From positions 62,001 through 126,000 of the forward strand of contig JACGCK010000069.1 of the NCBI GenBank assembly GCA_014925825.1: a stretch of DNA of 64,000 bases, read 5' to 3'. The notes beneath the pieces were generated by a model. The model made no database searches. It was not told where the DNA came from and worked only from the letters and a program-made list of their open reading frames with translations. Made by a program: the position numbers and the translations under genes. Positions 54,285 through 64,000 of the stretch are shown here, piece after piece. Every line of letters begins with the position of its first letter. Within the stretch, counting starts at the first letter, position 1. This DNA is from Pholiota molesta. Lineage: Eukaryota > Basidiomycota > Agaricomycetes > Agaricales > Strophariaceae.

Positions 54285-54440
54285 TAGTGATTTCCGGGCT
54301 CGGGCTGGGCCTAAAAGCCCGGGCTTGGGCCAGGCTTACCAGAGCTTGGGCTTTGACAGACATAAGGCCCAGCCCGAGACTTGGGCTTGGGCTTGGCTTG
54401 GGCAGGCTCGGGCTTAAGCCCGGGCTTTTACAATGAAAAT
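54285..54440. repeat. GC-rich subterminal palindromic repeats of the hAT element, left end
   Basis: Repeated GGGCTTGGGC, AAGCCCGGGCTT and GGGCTCGGGCT motifs occur on both strands. Similar motifs lie at 57955-58029 on the other end. Confidence 0.7.
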
Positions 54441-54451
54441 GTAAATACATA

Positions 54452-57400
54452 TTAGCATTCGTTATCTGAAGCATCTACGTTGATTATAAGACTATCCCAA
54501 GCCACCGGCTCCTTTTCATCATACCAATCTGGATCTAAATCATCATCAACAACTTCTAACTCATCTTCTAGTATTGACGATGGCGCTGGTGGTGCAAAGA
54601 CTAAGTCTTTACGTATATGGCACTTCAAAAACTGTAAAGCCTCGACAACGTCAGCTTTGAGACGATTCCTACGCTTTGAGATAGTAATTCCTGCAGCCGA
54701 AAAGGCGCGTTCACTGGACACGGACGATGCCATGATAGCAAGGTAATCACGCGCCAACGAAGCCCAAACAGGGAAGCGCGAAGCATTAATCTAGAAACAG
54801 TATTAGGTTTGATTATTCAAGTATAAGAAAACAAATGACGTACCCCCACCACTGGACCAGCGTCGTAGTGCCCGATAACTCATCTACACTGTTAAGGTAA
54901 AGACGAAATTCAGAGAGCCAAGGTTTTGGCTCAGCAGGTGTGGGTGTGGCCGTGTCGTCTTCTTCGTCGCTCGAAAGATCGGCCATCAACTTTGCAAGCT
55001 TCGAATTTCCTTCTGCGCTTTCTTCGGAGGCACAGCGTTGCCAAAGAGTTCGATATGACGCTGCTTGAACTAGTCAAGAGGCCAGAGTTAGTAATATCAA
55101 ATGGAACATCAATGAATTGTAGACGTACAAGCTCCTCGGCAGATGCTAGAACTTCGTTCTGCAATTCCAAAGGCCAGTGCTTCTCGAAGTACTCCATCTT
55201 CATGTTTGGGTTGAGCACTGGAGGCAATATATCAATAGGTTAAATCAGTATATAAGCAGAGACACATACACATTGCGAAGGTATATGCATGGGATGTGGC
55301 GGTCTTTTCATAGTAGGTGTTGACTTTGGCTGTTCCCGCGGCGAGCGCATCAGCAAACATTGCGTATTCGGGCTTATCCGCATAGCGAGACCATGCTTTG
55401 TGAAGCGCTTCAAGTGCCGGAAGTGCGGAGTGAAGGGTTGGGGTATTATCATATGAGAATGCCTGCTGCGTGCTATCCGCAATCTACAAAATGATTAAAA
55501 CATCATATGACACGAAATACGAATGAAACATACCTCCAGCAGCTTAATGAGCATGTTAACGCGCTCCCATTCCTCGTCGTCAAGCACGAGTGCATCGATC
55601 TTTCGCTTCTTTCGTACATCGGGTTCTTCTCTCGAGAGTTCATAGATGAAATCATTGAGGAACTAGAGAAGGTTAAGTAACTTCGAAAGCGAAAGAATCA
55701 TCACAAATCAGGCGTACTTGTTTTAATTTGACAGCGCGCTTGAGCATCACATGGGTCGATGACCAACGAACCTTCATGTCGAGGAGCAGGACCAATGTCT
55801 GCACAATGCCGACACGTCGTTGGAGCATCGCAAGGATTTCCTTACGTTTGGCTGAAGAGCGAGCCTAATTCAATTTTAATTTAGCTTCAGGTACAATATA
55901 GATATATTCCAAACCATACCTTGACTGTTATCGCTCGCACCAATCCCACTTCGTCTCGAACAAAGGCCTCGAGATTTGGCTCATGCGCTTCTGGTTTCTC
56001 AGGATCGAAGTGTTTTGTGTTGCTATATGTGGAGAGGATGGCCTGGGTTGCGAGATTGATGACGTGCGCAAGACACCTAAAAAAAGACAGCGGTGAGTAC
56101 GTAGATAACAGCTGAGAATAATATATGTACCGAATATGTGACGGTTCCCAATCCCATTCCTTTTTGCACTCGCTGCGCATTTTTGAGGCATTGATTCTGG
56201 CGGCGAACTCACGGAGCATGGAGATGTTGTTCGCGGCGTTGTCGCAGGTGATCCAACCAAGCTATCATCGAGGTCACGGAGGTGAATAAGAGAATATTGA
56301 ATTAATATTGAACTGCTTACCTTGGCGCCAAAATCCAGCCGCTTTATTATCTTGTAAAGTGCTCGTGCAAGACGAACTCCGTCGTGTGAAGAATTCATTT
56401 GCGTGAACCCTAACAGCGCACTCTGTTCGACCCATTCACCATTCGGCATTTGCTCAATCCAGTGCCCCGTAACTGCCAGATAAGCATCGGCATTGCTGGC
56501 CTGCCATGCATCAGTCGTTAGGCTGACAAGGCCCGTCTTGTCACTCTAATCATATGAGAGAAATCAGGTTAAAGATCAATTAAGAAAGAAGATCACATAC
56601 CGCAAGCCGTGCACGAAGGTCTCGCATACGGGTATGATAAGTTTCGATGATGTGCTTGCGAGCGACTTTGGCGGAGGGTATGTTGACGCCCTTCGTCGCT
56701 GCAGCCGCAATATCGATCATTTCCTTGAATTTCGGATGGTTGACGGCTTGGATAGGCTATTTACAAGTGAGAAAATGGCGATACCATTGTAAAAATAAAA
56801 TCTTACCTGGTCAGTGGCTATAAGCCATTCAATCGCTGCGTCGCGGAACAGCGCATCGGAATATACGACCTTCTTTACCTCAGGTACTCGTTCCTGGAGG
56901 TGGGGGTCGAGCCGCGCCTGCTTCAAGGCCTCAGCTTCCTTGGCTTTCGATGCACGTTCTTTGACGACCTTCGGAAGCTTTGACTCGAAATTGTTCTTCT
57001 CGCACCATCGCGTGTATCTTGCCTGTGTGAATAAATAAGAATTTAGTACAGATATATGACTTCAGAAGGAAAGAAAGACTTACCTCGTGTTGAGATTCGA
57101 TATGACGGCGGCAAGTTGTAACGTCGGGTACAATCAACTTCACCGGCCCTTTTTTCCTGGTGCATTGGGGTGGGATCAGTGAGATATCTAACAAACGTCG
57201 ATGAGAAACTCACGAGCATAAACGGCACGAGCGCATGGGTGTAGACTGTCCCTGAACTGTCGTAGGCGCGTCAAAAAACGCGTCGATATCGGCCGTTTTC
57301 TTAATTCGCGCTGCTGGTATTTCCTCGGCTTCGCTTTCAACTTCTATGGTAACAGTGGGACGGGTACGCTTTGAAGAAGTAGCTGGCACAAGAGAATTTA

Positions 57401-57855
57401 TTTTAATGCATTTATTTAGATGCGAATAAGTCCAACTCACCGCGTGTGCGATTATCGTCCTCATCATCTTCGGACGCAATTACGATTGGCGCCCTACGTT
57501 TCAGGTTCCTTTTGATTGGCGCTGCTTCGTCGTCATCGTCATCCACTCCTAGCACTTCGTCGGCAGGAGGAGCAGTGGATGGTGTGGAAAGTGAGGTGTC
57601 GTTGGTGGGAGCAGATGGCGGTGGGGTGGAAGTAGCATTGGGCGAAGGGTTCGTTGTGGGACTTGTGCGCTTTGACGCCGCCGTGACAGCCTGAGAAGTC
57701 CTCGCAGACCCGGCGGCGTCCGCGGTGATAGCAGCTGCGCGGTCATGGGCAGCCTGGTGAGATGTCAACAACATTTCACCGGCGTTGTCGGCACTAACAA
57801 GCTTCGATGATGCTTTGATCGTGCGCTTGCCGGACGTTGGTTCGCGAGTCGCCAT
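54452..57855 (-). pseudogene. hAT transposase with BED zinc finger, many exons, one apparent frameshift
   Basis: The gene starts at ATG 57855 (MATREPTSGKRTIKASSKL). A disordered N-terminus leads to a BED-type finger split by introns (CRLC ... HIESQH, about 57060-57245). The catalytic core follows with LTTDAWQASNADAYLAV and LGWITCDNAANN, then CLAHVINLATQA. The C-terminal hAT dimerisation block is DYLAIMASSVSSERAFSAAG with RRNRLKADVVEALQFL, ending at 54452. Introns are short with GT-AG borders. Near 55003 the frame breaks: VPPKKAQKEIR and KLAKLMADLSSDEED would be joined by one added base. As read, the dimerisation domain is out of frame, so the copy is probably inactive. Confidence 0.8.
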
Positions 57856-58029
57856 TGTGATATGTGCGTAGCGGCGTATTCTGCGCGTCCTCCCCGGTAT
57901 ATTCCTACTAAAAAAGAAAAACTATACAGTTTTAAGGCGGAGTTTTAACACCCAAAAGCCCGGGCTTAGGCCTGCGGCTCGGGCTTTCTACATGCTCGAG
58001 CCGAGCCCAAAGCCCACATAGGCCCGGCA

Positions 58030-60672
58030 GTGGTAGGATCTCGTTTGCTGATAGTGGTCTGTCTGTTTGTGAGCCGTCGTCTCTCTCGAGGAGGGTTTCC
58101 CGGGCGAGCACATCCTGTCGAACCGGTTGCGTTGCGATCCTGGTCGATGAAAATCAACAATCTTTGAACTTCTTCACTGCGCCATGCTCTCCTCTTGACG
58201 ATATACACGGTACGTTTCCCTTCTACCTCGCTTTCATCTGAGCTCATGCCGGACGGTCCCATCCTTTCCACCATTTCATAGAGTGCCTTCCATCCTTCAT
58301 GAATCGTCCCATCTCGATTCCTCAAATTACCACCAGCAATCTCTCGCCGGTCGTCATACAACTATAATCCATCAGGCTCAAAAGCTGTCAAATGCACATG
58401 GAAGAACACTTACTGTCGATCTCCGGGTATTTGCTCTCGATCGCTTCAGTACCTTGCTCTCCGCGGCAATTCTCTCCTCTTCACTCTTTGTCTTGGACTT
58501 CCTCCATAAACGTCCCAGGCGGTTCAGACGCTCCATAAAATGCAACTCGGCGTCCATTTTCTGAGTGTCCGTGAAGGAAATGCCGAGTTTTTCTTCATAG
58601 TAGTCGACAAACTTCTCGCAAAGACGATCGTTCCAAGTGCTGAATCCTCCTTTCAAGAAATATGGACGCATGGGGCACAAGGCAGGATCGTTTAAACCCC
58701 CGTCTCGATGTCGATAGACTTCCTCCTCAGTTGCAGATTCCTTGTTAATAATATGGTCGTCTTTGTTAATTCCCAGCAACTCGTTCATTGCGTGTCGCAC
58801 TCCAGTCTAATGACCTTAAGTAAATCGGCTTCTCTGCAAAATCATCACATACCTTTCGCGCAGCTCCTACGTGATCGAAGCCTTTCAGTGCCGTTTTGCG
58901 AAACACACCTGCCATTGTTTTGGTCCTCTTTCGCGGCGATTCAGAAGTCGTATTAGCACTTGGTGCCGCATCTTGCCCATAATAGGTCGCGAGACCATTC
59001 GTCCATGATTGGCTAGTCCTGGTGCGGAAACGATTAATCTCGGTCGGCCGCGACGAAGGCCGTTGCGGAACCGTATTTGAAAGTCTTTCGGCGTCAACCG
59101 CTGAGTGGCCGCCTCCTCGAGGCGGAACAAATTGAGTTGGCGGAGGAACCTTGAGACGATAATGTGAGTCCTTAGGAGTAAATGTGGGATCAAATTACTT
59201 ACATATGACGTGTCTTGAACAGTGCTCGCCCTCGCCCTCGCCCTCGCCCTCGCCCTCTTTCTAACTTCTTCGCTGTCGCTGTCGATTTCGGAGGGTTCAG
59301 GAGTCTCCGACGCACCCCGTTCCATTGCAGCATTTACTGCCTCCATGTCTTCGTCTTCTTCCCGACCCTCGTCGTCTTCGTCGTCGCCGTCATCTCCATC
59401 GTATTCTCCACCTCTAATAGGAGCTTTGCCTTTCGTTTGGCTATTTGAAGGCCCAGGTGAAGCGAGGCGCTGAGGTGACCGTGGATTCTGAAACATCGGT
59501 GGTTGGATGTGGCCTTGATGGTCTCCAGGCGCGGTTTCTGGAGTGCTGGCCTGCCATGGAGTTGCGATGAATGCAAGGGATGGGGTGTTCGAGGTATTGA
59601 TAACTGCGCGTTCATCGTAGAGATCCATTGGGTTGGGCTCATCCTGAGCTCGTATCTCACCTGGAGGAGGAACTCGGACCACTCTCTCCTCTGTGGAATT
59701 TATCCCCTCGATCTTTGCCATCATCGCCTCCATCATCGCCTGCATCTTTGTCGAATTTTGCGTCAGCTGGCGGATTTGTTCAGCAGCTTCATTCCGAGTT
59801 CTTTCTACCTCTTTTTCAAGATCCTCCGCACGTTTCAAGGCCTTTGCAAGTTGGTCGCCGAGTCGGGCCTCTTCTTCTTTGCGTTGTTTTTCGGCTGCCA
59901 TACGTTGAACCTGCTCCTCTGCACGTTGGGCCTCCGCGAGTTTGCGTTTATTGGACTCCTCTTTCGCCCATTGATCGGCCTCCTGCAGAGTCCTTTCCAC
60001 TCCTCTTTGGCGTTCCTCCATTTCCTTTTGCTTTTTTTCGAATTCTGCATGTTTTTGCTCGAACTGCTTCGCCACGACTTCTTCTATCCCCAACTGTCGC
60101 GAAATGTTATCAGTTTCAACATTTAGATACACTGAACACATTGAGCTTACCGAAGGCTGCCTTACAATGCGAACCCGGGAAGGTTCGCCCCCCGAACGAC
60201 GCCTCTTTCTGGTATGAGTTGGTGGTATGATTTCGGCAGCAGGCAGCAATGGTAGAAGTTGGTCAGTCGAAGAAGCCGACACCGCATTGAAGTCGAACTG
60301 GGCAAAATGTTGCCTTGTTTGAGGAGCTTCATCCGAATTCATTGGATTTTCCACCTGGGATACAGGAAGATTCTCGTCCGCCTGGAGCACTTCATCCGAA
60401 GTTACCGGGTTTTGTGTTTGAGATATGGAAGGACTGCTCGGGGGGTGCAACTGCTCTCCAGAGGGAAGCGAGGCAAGCGGTTGTGGCCCCAGGATGGCTG
60501 CATTGTCCTCTGTGTACAGATCCATGTTAGAGTGTGGAGAGGCGGGGCGAGATAAGGACTCGGAAGCACTGGCAGTCCTGCTGCGTGTTTCTAAGTTGTT
60601 CATCTCGATGTCGGGGTTGGTCATGTTGGGGTCGGTTGCTGGAAGGAAAGATTTGAGGAGATTGAGGGCCAT
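58030..60672 (-). pseudogene. Coiled-coil gene of unknown function, last exon interrupted by the hAT element
   Basis: Exons: 60672-60151, 60093-59203, 59149-58853, 58806-58414, 58361-58030 (cut). The N-terminal part is Ser/Pro-rich (SLSRPASPHSNMDLYTED). A long coiled coil follows (FEKKQKEMEERQRGVERTL to EDLEKEVERTRNEAAEQIR), then an acidic segment and an (RA)n run encoded by a CTCGCC hexamer repeat. Conserved C-terminal blocks are VFRKTALKGFDHVGAARK, FVDYYEEKLGISFTD, GMSSDESEVEGKRTVYIV and WRSEEVQRLLIFIDQDRN. Multi-copy proteins like this sit near transposons in Agaricomycetes. All frames are open up to the hAT insertion. Left of the element (below 54284) the frame continues through PAMR to a GTAACG donor and possibly a short last exon ending near 54143. 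Confidence 0.75.
59221..59256. repeat. CTCGCC hexamer microsatellite in the coiled-coil gene
   Basis: About five to six tandem hexamers encode alternating Arg-Ala on the minus strand. A length multiple of six keeps the frame, so copy number can vary without breaking the protein. Confidence 0.75.
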
Positions 60673-60969
60673 TGGAATATCTGGCGCGATTTCTTGAATG
60701 CAGCATTATAATACGGCGCCGCCTATTATCTTTGCTGCCTATAATGTTGCTATGGCTGCTGTGGCTTCCTTACGATAGGATACAACATTACAGTGCCTTT
60801 TGTTAACCCCAGACCCATTGTTCTTGCGCGCTCCACCCTTCATGGATTCTCTTCTCAACGGTGCATAGTCAAGGTGTCTATTGTGATTCAGTTGTATATA
60901 TATCAGAATGACTGACGTTGTTCATTAGAAATCCCCCATTTTCAAGTTCCAATCCTTACTCTCATAACC
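60673..60969. promoter_or_regulatory. Shared divergent promoter region
   Basis: The 297 bp separate the starts of the coiled-coil gene (-) and the 162-aa gene (+). A TATATATATC stretch near 60895-60903 lies about 70 bp upstream of the plus-strand start. Confidence 0.4.
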
Positions 60970-61572
60970 ATGCCTTCGAGTCGTAGCCAACCTTCCCTTT
61001 CTCAAACGGTACGTTGAAACCTGAGATTAGTGATGGTTCCTATCGCATTCTGACCCACTTATTAGGAAAATTCTACAATCTGGGTTCGCGCGCGAGTTTA
61101 CTCGAGCAATAAGGCACGCCCGAGCTGGAAAGTTGTCCCGACTCAAGTCTCTCCTAAGCGCGGACGCAGAGGCCGCAAATTCTCATCTCGATATCCATGG
61201 GTTGAAAGCCTATTTGATCATCGATATATCCAACCCCATCTACACGACGCGAAAATCACAGTGCACCAAGACGGCAAGAAGCACAACTTCATTGTCTTTT
61301 GTCAGAACCATTGCCACCTTCCGTTGAACGCCGCAGTCGCCGGCCACTGGCGGGGCGACATCGTTGCGATGAAGATAGGAGCTAAGCAGAATGATTACAT
61401 CAACATGCCTTCTCAAGATGCTCAAAGGATTGATGAGGCGATCAACAGGTTTGTCATTGGGCATTTATTGTCTGAGGCCCAATTCTAATGCCATTTTCTG
61501 CTCAGATTCGTCCTGCGAGTCAGGCAGAGAACCCCATTTCGATTCCCGAAGGACCTTGTGTTTCATATCTAA
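60970..61572 (+). CDS. Small three-exon protein, 162 aa, unknown function
   Basis: Exons 60970-61008, 61066-61448 and 61506-61572 sum to 163 codons including the stop; both introns are 57 nt. The protein has a short Ser/Gln-rich start (MPSSRSQPSLSQ), WKVVPTQVSPKRGRRGRKF, a central DGKKHNFIVFCQNHCH block with HWRGDIVAMKIG, and a basic end (RVRQRTPFRFPKDLVF). Without the second splice the frame would stop at 61488 after LLSEAQF; the spliced end looks more like the proteins I associate with this family. It is divergent from the coiled-coil gene, with 297 bp between the starts. The function is unknown; it may bind nucleic acid, given its basic patches. Confidence 0.6.
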
Positions 61573-62253
61573 GAAGCACGCTTACCCCGCTTACCCTAAG
61601 TAGTTCCTTGTGATACCTCTGAGAGGCAATCGATACCCCCATATACCCCGTAATGATAGATAGCAATCGTACTTCTGTATTTCATGTATCAAATCAAAGT
61701 GTTCTCAAACCTCAAACACTTGCCAAGCTTTGCCTCCTCTGAGATTATTGTTAGGTACTGATTCTACTACTGAACCAATCATCGCCTCCTTCAGTGGACG
61801 CGTCACTAATCAAATCATCGCCTTCCTTCGGTGAATGTTGGGTGGATGCGTCATAGTTGCACTCTTTCTGTCTATTTGTACATATTATATCCAGATGCTC
61901 AACGCGCGATGCACCAGTGAACGGAATTCAACTTCAGCTTTCGTTCATGATCATCGATCATCAGTGCCATGGCTTGCCAGGGTAATGATTTTCATGGTAT
62001 TTAGAGTCTAGGACAACGATGTTCTCAGACCCTGTCAGTGCTATGGCTTGTCCATGGTAATGATTTTTTATGTTCTCGGTCACATATGCTGGTCTCATTG
62101 CCGCATCACCATACAACGCGCTGTAAGCCCTCCTCAGCAAGGCAGCTTACCTCGGAATTCAAAGCCATATCACCGATTGTTTAAACATGCCAATCAATAA
62201 ACAGGGTATGTATTTCAATGTCCATGAGCGGTATCTACTAACTTGCACGATCT
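61573..62253. other. Interval without a gene; short direct repeats
   Basis: A segment of about 37 bp (TCAGTGCCATGGCTTG..., 61961-61997) recurs at 62035-62072. A second pair, around TCATCGCCT(C)CTTC, lies at 61779 and 61816. No protein-like frame is present. Confidence 0.6.
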
Positions 62254-63938
62254 CTAAGCATTACGCCCAATAGTGAACTTCACTTTTGGCCACAGATTCG
62301 CCAGTCCCATCCCTACATTTCCACTGACCAGGAGGATAGAAAGAATATTCAGGACTACGAGTAGGACAACTGCGATCCAAGTCCATCCGTAGCTCTGACG
62401 GTCCGTCTGAAATCCTTTGATCTAGAAATCCCCTGGTGAGTTTTGTTTCATCGTGGTATGAACTCAAAGTTACCTTCTTCTCCCATATGTAGATGGTCGA
62501 CTTTCTGTCACTTGACCCACTTGCAATCAGATGTTCCTTCCCAGTGAAGCATGCCTGTGAGTGTATTAGCAAAGTTCTAGTTTTTGTTTATAAAATCTAA
62601 CTCACATCAACCGTTTGTATCATTGTCTTTTTCCCTCCGTGTTTCAACTTCTGCAAGCATTGTGAAGTTTCCAGCGAGAAGATGTGAATGATGCCATGAT
62701 CACTTCCACAGGCAATCGCGGTTTCGTTTTCCAGAAATGTGGCTTCGAATATATGACAAGTCTGTCGTGGGATGGTAAATACGTCTGAGGGAGAGCTATG
62801 GGGGTATGAATAAATGTCGAAACCCTTTGCTAGGTTGTCTATTAGAACCCATTTCTCGTCAGCACTGATGGCGACATTTCCTCTATTAAATATCATATCA
62901 GTACTTATATCATGCAGATATGGTCAAGATTACTCACATGCCTGACTTCAAGACTTTGCTCCAGCTCTCCGCCCCTGCTACAGCAGTTAAATGTAACCTA
63001 CAGAAAGTAAGAATATTTCATACACAAAGCTATCATTACTTACATTATTCCAGATTCTAGACCGAAGACGAGAATGTTTTCGCCCTTTGTTATGAACCGA
63101 ACGCTTCGAGGAATGACCGGCATTCCCTGTGCAAGGTCATTGATGTTTTTGGACCACATGGTAATGAGTGTCCCTTCCGATAGCTTTTAGCAAAAATGGT
63201 GCGACGAGAAAAAATATCTCACCATTTTTTTCAATCTGTACCACCTTGATCCTTCCGCTGTGGCCAGAAATAACGAGGCGGTTGCGACTATAATCCATGC
63301 TTTCGACGGGCTCATTGAACGGAAGCATGCCCGTGTTCGACAGCTCGTGGAATTTCTCCTTGGCACAGGTCAGAGGGCAATCTTCACGTTCGCTGAGAGA
63401 GATGCTTACTTCATCCTTTTTTTGTCGATAAAGGAGGATTAATCCACGTCCAGTCCCAAAGCAAATTGTTTCCCTCCCGTAGAAAATCCAGTCAACCATG
63501 CAATGGTGGTAACCTGCCCCCATCTCTCTAATTGGTCGCTGATAAGCTGGTGGAGCTTGTTCCGTTCTACGTCCCACACACGCAGCACTTCATCGTCACC
63601 TTTAAAATATCAGAAGATTACCCCTCATCAATAGACATACAGTAGCTTACCTCCACTAGCGAGGTATTTCCCGTCTTCGTTGAAAGAGAGTGAGTTGATG
63701 GGCCAGATGCAGGGAGCTGAGCGCGAACATGGTATTCCTATCATGTATTTATTTTTAGTAGGGATGATTGATCAAGTGCTTTCGACCTTACACTTCTGGC
63801 AGAATGTCCGAATAGAAAGGCCATTGAATAGCGTGATATCAGGATAGATGGGCGTTGACGCGACTAGGTGGATAAGAGGATTTTAAAGAGGCACAGATAG
63901 ATGCAAATAGCGAGACGACTTAGGATTCTAGGACGCAT
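62254..63938 (-). pseudogene. WD40-repeat protein with C-terminal membrane segment, one apparent frameshift
   Basis: Minus-strand exons give WD40-like strands in order: INSLSFNEDGKYLASGGDD with VLRVWDVERNKLHQL; CFGTGRGLILLYRQKKDE; VESMDYSRNRLVISGHSGR with IKVVQIEKNG; LITMWSKNINDLAQG; GNVAISADEKWVLIDNLAKG; IACGSDHGIIHIFSLETSQ; and IASGSSDRKSTIYIWEKK. After the last intron the protein ends with a hydrophobic span (WTWIAVVLLVVLNILSILL) and a short tail, with the stop at 62254-62256. It would be a membrane-anchored propeller of the type multi-copied in mushrooms. Between WGQVTTIAWLTGFSTG and ETICFGTG the frame shifts by one base near 63471-63479, at a GGGAGGG run. The start at ATG 63938 depends on a weak donor and is uncertain. 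Confidence 0.65.
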
Positions 63939-64000
63939 TTCATCGCGCCTTTAAGAAGTTACACACAATTAAATCTGCCTTAGCGACGATATTGTCCGGG

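Larger units (their letters stand above)
54285..58029. mobile_element. hAT transposon, about 3.75 kb, with 8-bp flanking direct repeat
   Basis: The outer limits are set by GGGGTAGG (54277-54284) and GTGGTAGG (58030-58037), an 8-bp repeat with one mismatch, the size expected for hAT target duplications. Both ends are rich in GGGCTT/AAGCCCGGGCTT palindromes, which are probable subterminal binding repeats. The terminal inverted match is short (CCGGGC near each end), so the exact first base is uncertain. One transposase gene fills the interior on the minus strand. Confidence 0.7.

Noticed and set aside
57955..58029. Coding continuation of the coiled-coil gene to 57966
   Set aside because: The open frame runs into hAT terminal sequence rich in GCCCGGGC motifs; it is a read-in artefact.
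59503..60126. 207-codon plus-strand frame opposite the coiled-coil gene
   Set aside because: Antisense of a Glu/Lys/Arg-rich coiled coil always gives Leu/Phe/Ser-rich open frames; no independent support.

Overview
The window looks like nuclear DNA of a basidiomycete mushroom (Agaricomycetes, probably Agaricales). The evidence is: many 46-70 nt introns with GTRNGT donors; an expanded intronless F-box family with an HCLP motif and an SSWR-type helix; Plavaka, Tnp2 (CACTA) and hAT transposases of the kind common in Agaricomycetes; and single-gene transcription with no operons. I saw no rRNA, tRNA or CRISPR.

Left part, 1-33.4 kb: an F-box gene cluster. Nine members of one family are present: one cut by the left edge, one with a single in-frame stop, one with a frameshift at an A-run, one with two frameshifts, and five that read open. 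Four members (b, e, h, i) have a second, always degraded, multi-exon locus of unknown function immediately upstream on the same strand. I call it 'R'. This makes a repeated R + F-box module at 1.0-4.5, 16.5-19.8, 26.0-28.9 and 29.9-33.4 kb. Between the modules lie a clean 155-aa gene with a 5'UTR intron (11.1 kb), a two-exon gene (15 kb), a LINE 3' relic (20.7-21.2 kb), a MITE-like hairpin element (10.1 kb) and GC-rich degenerate repeats.

Middle part, 33.6-45.4 kb: a 6.24-kb Plavaka-type DNA transposon with terminal inverted repeats. Its nine-exon, 939-codon transposase gene splices into one open frame. A divergent companion gene is open apart from one apparent 1-nt frameshift. The element inserted just downstream of a small secreted cysteine-rich protein gene. 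A duplicate of that gene at 44.7-45.4 kb preserves the empty site, so the insertion point can be read at base level. The secreted-protein genes also carry a duplicated intron-exon unit. A degraded HNH-nuclease-like fragment lies near 43.6-44.0 kb.

Right part, 46-64 kb: decayed GC-rich genes, including a coiled-coil/acidic protein pseudogene at 48.1-49.8 kb. Next come a frameshifted Tnp2/CACTA transposase (50.0-53.8 kb) and a 3.7-kb hAT element (54.3-58.0 kb) flanked by an 8-bp near-perfect direct repeat. The hAT interrupts the last exon of a coiled-coil gene (58.0-60.7 kb). That gene is divergent from a three-exon 162-aa gene (61.0-61.6 kb). A WD40-repeat gene with a C-terminal membrane segment (62.3-63.9 kb) ends the window. 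Overall this is a repeat-driven accessory region made of duplicated F-box loci and nested DNA transposons at different stages of decay. Exon structures were inferred by eye from splice sites, frame continuity and family resemblance, with no transcript or database support.
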